From Crossaster papposus (lineage: Eukaryota; Echinodermata; Asteroidea; Velatida; Solasteridae): a stretch of 64,000 nucleotides of DNA. The position numbers and the translations under genes were made by a program. The DNA lies in assembly GCA_037893245.1 (NCBI GenBank), contig JBAIAA010000409.1, forward strand, positions 1 to 64,000, written 5' to 3'. Under the pieces are notes generated by a model, which ran no database searches, was not told the origin of the DNA, and saw only the letters and a program-made list of their open reading frames with translations. Shown here piece by piece: positions 61,711-64,000 of this stretch (positions are counted from its first letter, which is position 1; each line of letters opens with the position of its first letter).

Positions 61711-63390
61711 AAAAATAGTAGAGCACATTTATAACATTGAAATGCACTGTCAGTACCAGAGGAAACCTATAAATACTACAGGTAGGGACTGATTACAGTA
61801 TGACTGATACTAGGGACTGATGGTTTGTTTGTGAACTTTACAACATTCAACCATGGCTAAGCCATGCCGTCACAATTACCGTCATTGCTTGGAAGTCAAA
61901 CGTTAGTTGCTGTCGGCATGGAGCTATAAAAAGGTATGCTGTCACACACATGCAAAATCCCATTCAGGCTGAGCAAGGTACCAGCTGGTCAAACATGTGT
62001 GCCGCACGCGATTTTTTTTCTGTACCACTAACGCGTCAGATCGGCTAATTTTATTCCGCAGAATGACTTGGTCAGAGACTTTTATACCTTTTTCTATAAG
62101 ACCCTACATGTATCTAGATGAGATTATTAACCAATAATTTTGGTTAATAGAAAAAGTAATAATAGTGACACATAAGAATCAGATCGACTCCTGTGAAAAT
62201 CGTGCTCCTTCCTTCCTAATTCTCCACTAAAGCATGCACAGTACTATCGCATTTTGTCACGCGCTGGGAAATCTCGAGTCGACATGCCCCCGGCCCGGGC
62301 TAGTCTTGGTTACAAGACGTCCCATATCCGCCGTATACGATGCAGCGTATGCGACGCAGTGCGCAATTCACTCAAAGAGGATACGTTTTTTTTTAAATAC
62401 AACTTTTTAAATAAACAATAAAAGGGAACTGACTAAATGTAGGTTCATATCTTTTTAGATTTTGCACAAAGAAATTGACTGGAGCAGGGCTTAAAGGTTC
62501 TACGCAGACCTTTCGAGGAGAATTGCTGTTTAATAATTTAAAATGTGCCTTGGTGTGTAAGTAACAAGACCAGGAGTGATAAAATGGTATAAAATGACAT
62601 TAATTGGGGTTAATCACCGTAAATGTAATTGGCCCCCTAATTAACATGTTCAAACACTGACAAATGGTGGTGCTGTTCATGACGAACATTCGGCAACCCC
62701 CCAAAAGAACATGTACATGTACATGCGAGATTGTATGCACGCGGGTACGCACGCAGCAGATTTTGTTCAGACATGGCGAGTGAAGACGACAGTTCGGGGC
62801 CTGGGAGCGCATATATCCGCAGTATCACCAGGTCCTACATCTGAAGAAGATATTCCACTTGACAATTCCTTTGACAATAACTTGAGTCGACCATCGACTG
62901 AATGATTTTGCATCGATACGCGTGGCACATGATGCATGCATGCACGGGCACGCTGGTTCACGACGTCGAAGTCTTCCCGAACATTCGTCACAATTATGCA
63001 AATTTTACATGTTAATAAGCTACCATTCTAGGGGCGGGGCCGGTCCCCCAAAGCACTTTATTATTTTTTTTCTCATATTAATTACCCAAAAAATAAAACT
63101 TTTATAAACTGAAAATCACTCAATTAGTTATAATCTTTCATTTAAACTAATAAAAACCACATTTCTAGGACCCTTTAAACCACTGTATTCACTTTGAGTG
63201 ATCCCCATTTGCAACATATTTTCCGGTTTTGCAACACTGCTAGTGTAATTCTGCTAGCATTGTGACCTTCATTGCTGCATGTAGGAAGGATATTCTTAAA
63301 TTGCCAAAGCATTTGCTGTAGATTTCTAAATTTTCTGATTTACAATATTGTGATTGATTTCAAACTAGCAGATCAAAGATTTCGGCCTTT
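61711..63390. other. Upstream of the PH-actin gene's first visible exon; no gene confirmed
   Basis: This holds an intron or promoter of the minus-strand gene. I see no convincing upstream minus-strand coding exon. A plus-strand ATG at 62773 opens MASEDDSSGPGSAYIRSIT and stops after 23 codons; an overlapping frame reads PTSEEDIPLDNSFDNNLS. Neither is bounded by good splice sites. Confidence 0.4.
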
Positions 63391-63393
63391 AAA

Positions 63394-64000
63394 AGGTAGG
63401 ATACAACCATTTGCAGATATCGAAAATATTTACAACCGAATTATTAAGAAATATCTTAGTCATCTGAAAGTAAACAATGATTCTAGGCATCCAGCAAAAT
63501 TATTGCTCTAGATCAGGGTTCTAGCCACGGTGGGCGGCGCCGGGCGGTACCGCCCGGCACTGCAAATTTCCGCCCAGCACTTGGGTTCAAATTGGCTGTG
63601 CTGCCCGGCACAAAACAAAAAAAACAACAAAAATTTGTATTTTATTAATTTTTTGTTTTTAAATTAAATTATGGGCACAAAAGAAAGAGAGGAGATACAA
63701 AGTCACGTTAATCATGTTCCTGTAGTAATTAATTTTATTAATTTAGCTAAACTTTCACAGAAACATTAACTGGACTCCCGGCCGTAAGGCGAGAGAGCTC
63801 TGCTCGCTGCGCTCGCTACGCTTCGCAATCTGATAATTTACCCGGCACTAAAAAGGTCCTATATAGCTAGAACCCTGCTCTAGATATTCTGTAATTGTTT
63901 CAAAATATTGAGTTGTATTTTTTAAAAATCACAATAGCCGGACGGCGATCGCAAACACACACAAATAACATAAGAATAACTGCTCGACGCCGGTTGAAAG
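63394..64000 (-). mobile_element. MITE-B, minus orientation, split by a hAT-like element and running off the window
   Basis: AGGTAGGATACAACCA starts after TTTAA; the family continues to GCAAAATTATTGCTCTAGAT at 63513 and resumes at 63878 with CTCTAGATATTCTGTAATTG. The end CAACGCCGG-type block is near 63990. Confidence 0.83.
63514..63877. mobile_element. hAT-like element nested in MITE-B, 8-bp target duplication
   Basis: A 364-bp element with ends CAGGGTTCTAGCC and its close inverse GCTAGAACCCTG. The perfect direct repeat CTCTAGAT (63506-63513, 63878-63885) flanks it, and uninterrupted MITE-B copies carry the site once. The interior has CGCCCGGCAC and GAGAGAGCTCTGCTCGCTGC blocks. CAGGG ends and an 8-bp duplication are classic hAT features. 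Confidence 0.9.

Noticed and set aside
62773-62905. Possible exon (MASEDDSSGPGSAYIRSIT) on the plus strand
   Set aside because: The frame closes after 23 codons, no good donor lies at a useful place, and no neighbouring exon was found.

Overview
The window is AT-rich animal nuclear DNA: intron-dense genes with GT-AG introns, tRNA-derived SINEs, many terminal-inverted-repeat (TIR) elements and minisatellites. Several dispersed families, such as the hairpin element beginning GGGGCCAATTTCATAGAGC, are ones I associate with echinoderm genomes, perhaps a sea star. That assignment is inference; the sequence itself only shows an invertebrate metazoan with a transposon-rich genome.

Layout. 1-5863 is a tandem array of a ~2,226-bp unit carrying RNA polymerase III box motifs, poly-G and poly-C tracts, and a 5'-truncated LINE inserted with a target-site duplication. 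6145-6370 holds two possible first coding exons of an unidentified + strand gene. 8665-16518 (+) is a complete six-exon gene for a 314-residue mitochondrial carrier of the UCP/ucpB type. 16519-21717 lies between two converging genes and holds mostly repeats. 21718-61700 (-) is one 40-kb gene of at least 13 coding exons whose joins all stay in frame. It encodes 844 residues: an acidic, tyrosine-rich N-terminal region, a pleckstrin-homology (PH) domain, and a full-length but divergent actin fold. I do not recognise this PH-actin fusion as a named family, and it is the most interesting object here.

The introns of the PH-actin gene hold a 3.5-kb satellite of 44-bp units that each carry CAGCTG and usually CACGTG, with a 660-bp higher-order period. 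They also hold a graded minisatellite, a 13-bp minisatellite, two large foldbacks, and nested DNA transposons. In several cases both target-site duplications can be read: TTAA for piggyBac-like and Kolobok-like elements, 8 bp for hAT-like elements, and about 3 bp for Harbinger-like ones. One Harbinger-like element keeps a broken Myb/SANT-like coding remnant.

The carrier would act in the inner mitochondrial membrane. The PH-actin protein is predicted to join phosphoinositide or membrane binding to an actin-like module whose phosphate-binding loops are degenerate. The two genes converge tail to tail, and nothing in the sequence links their functions.
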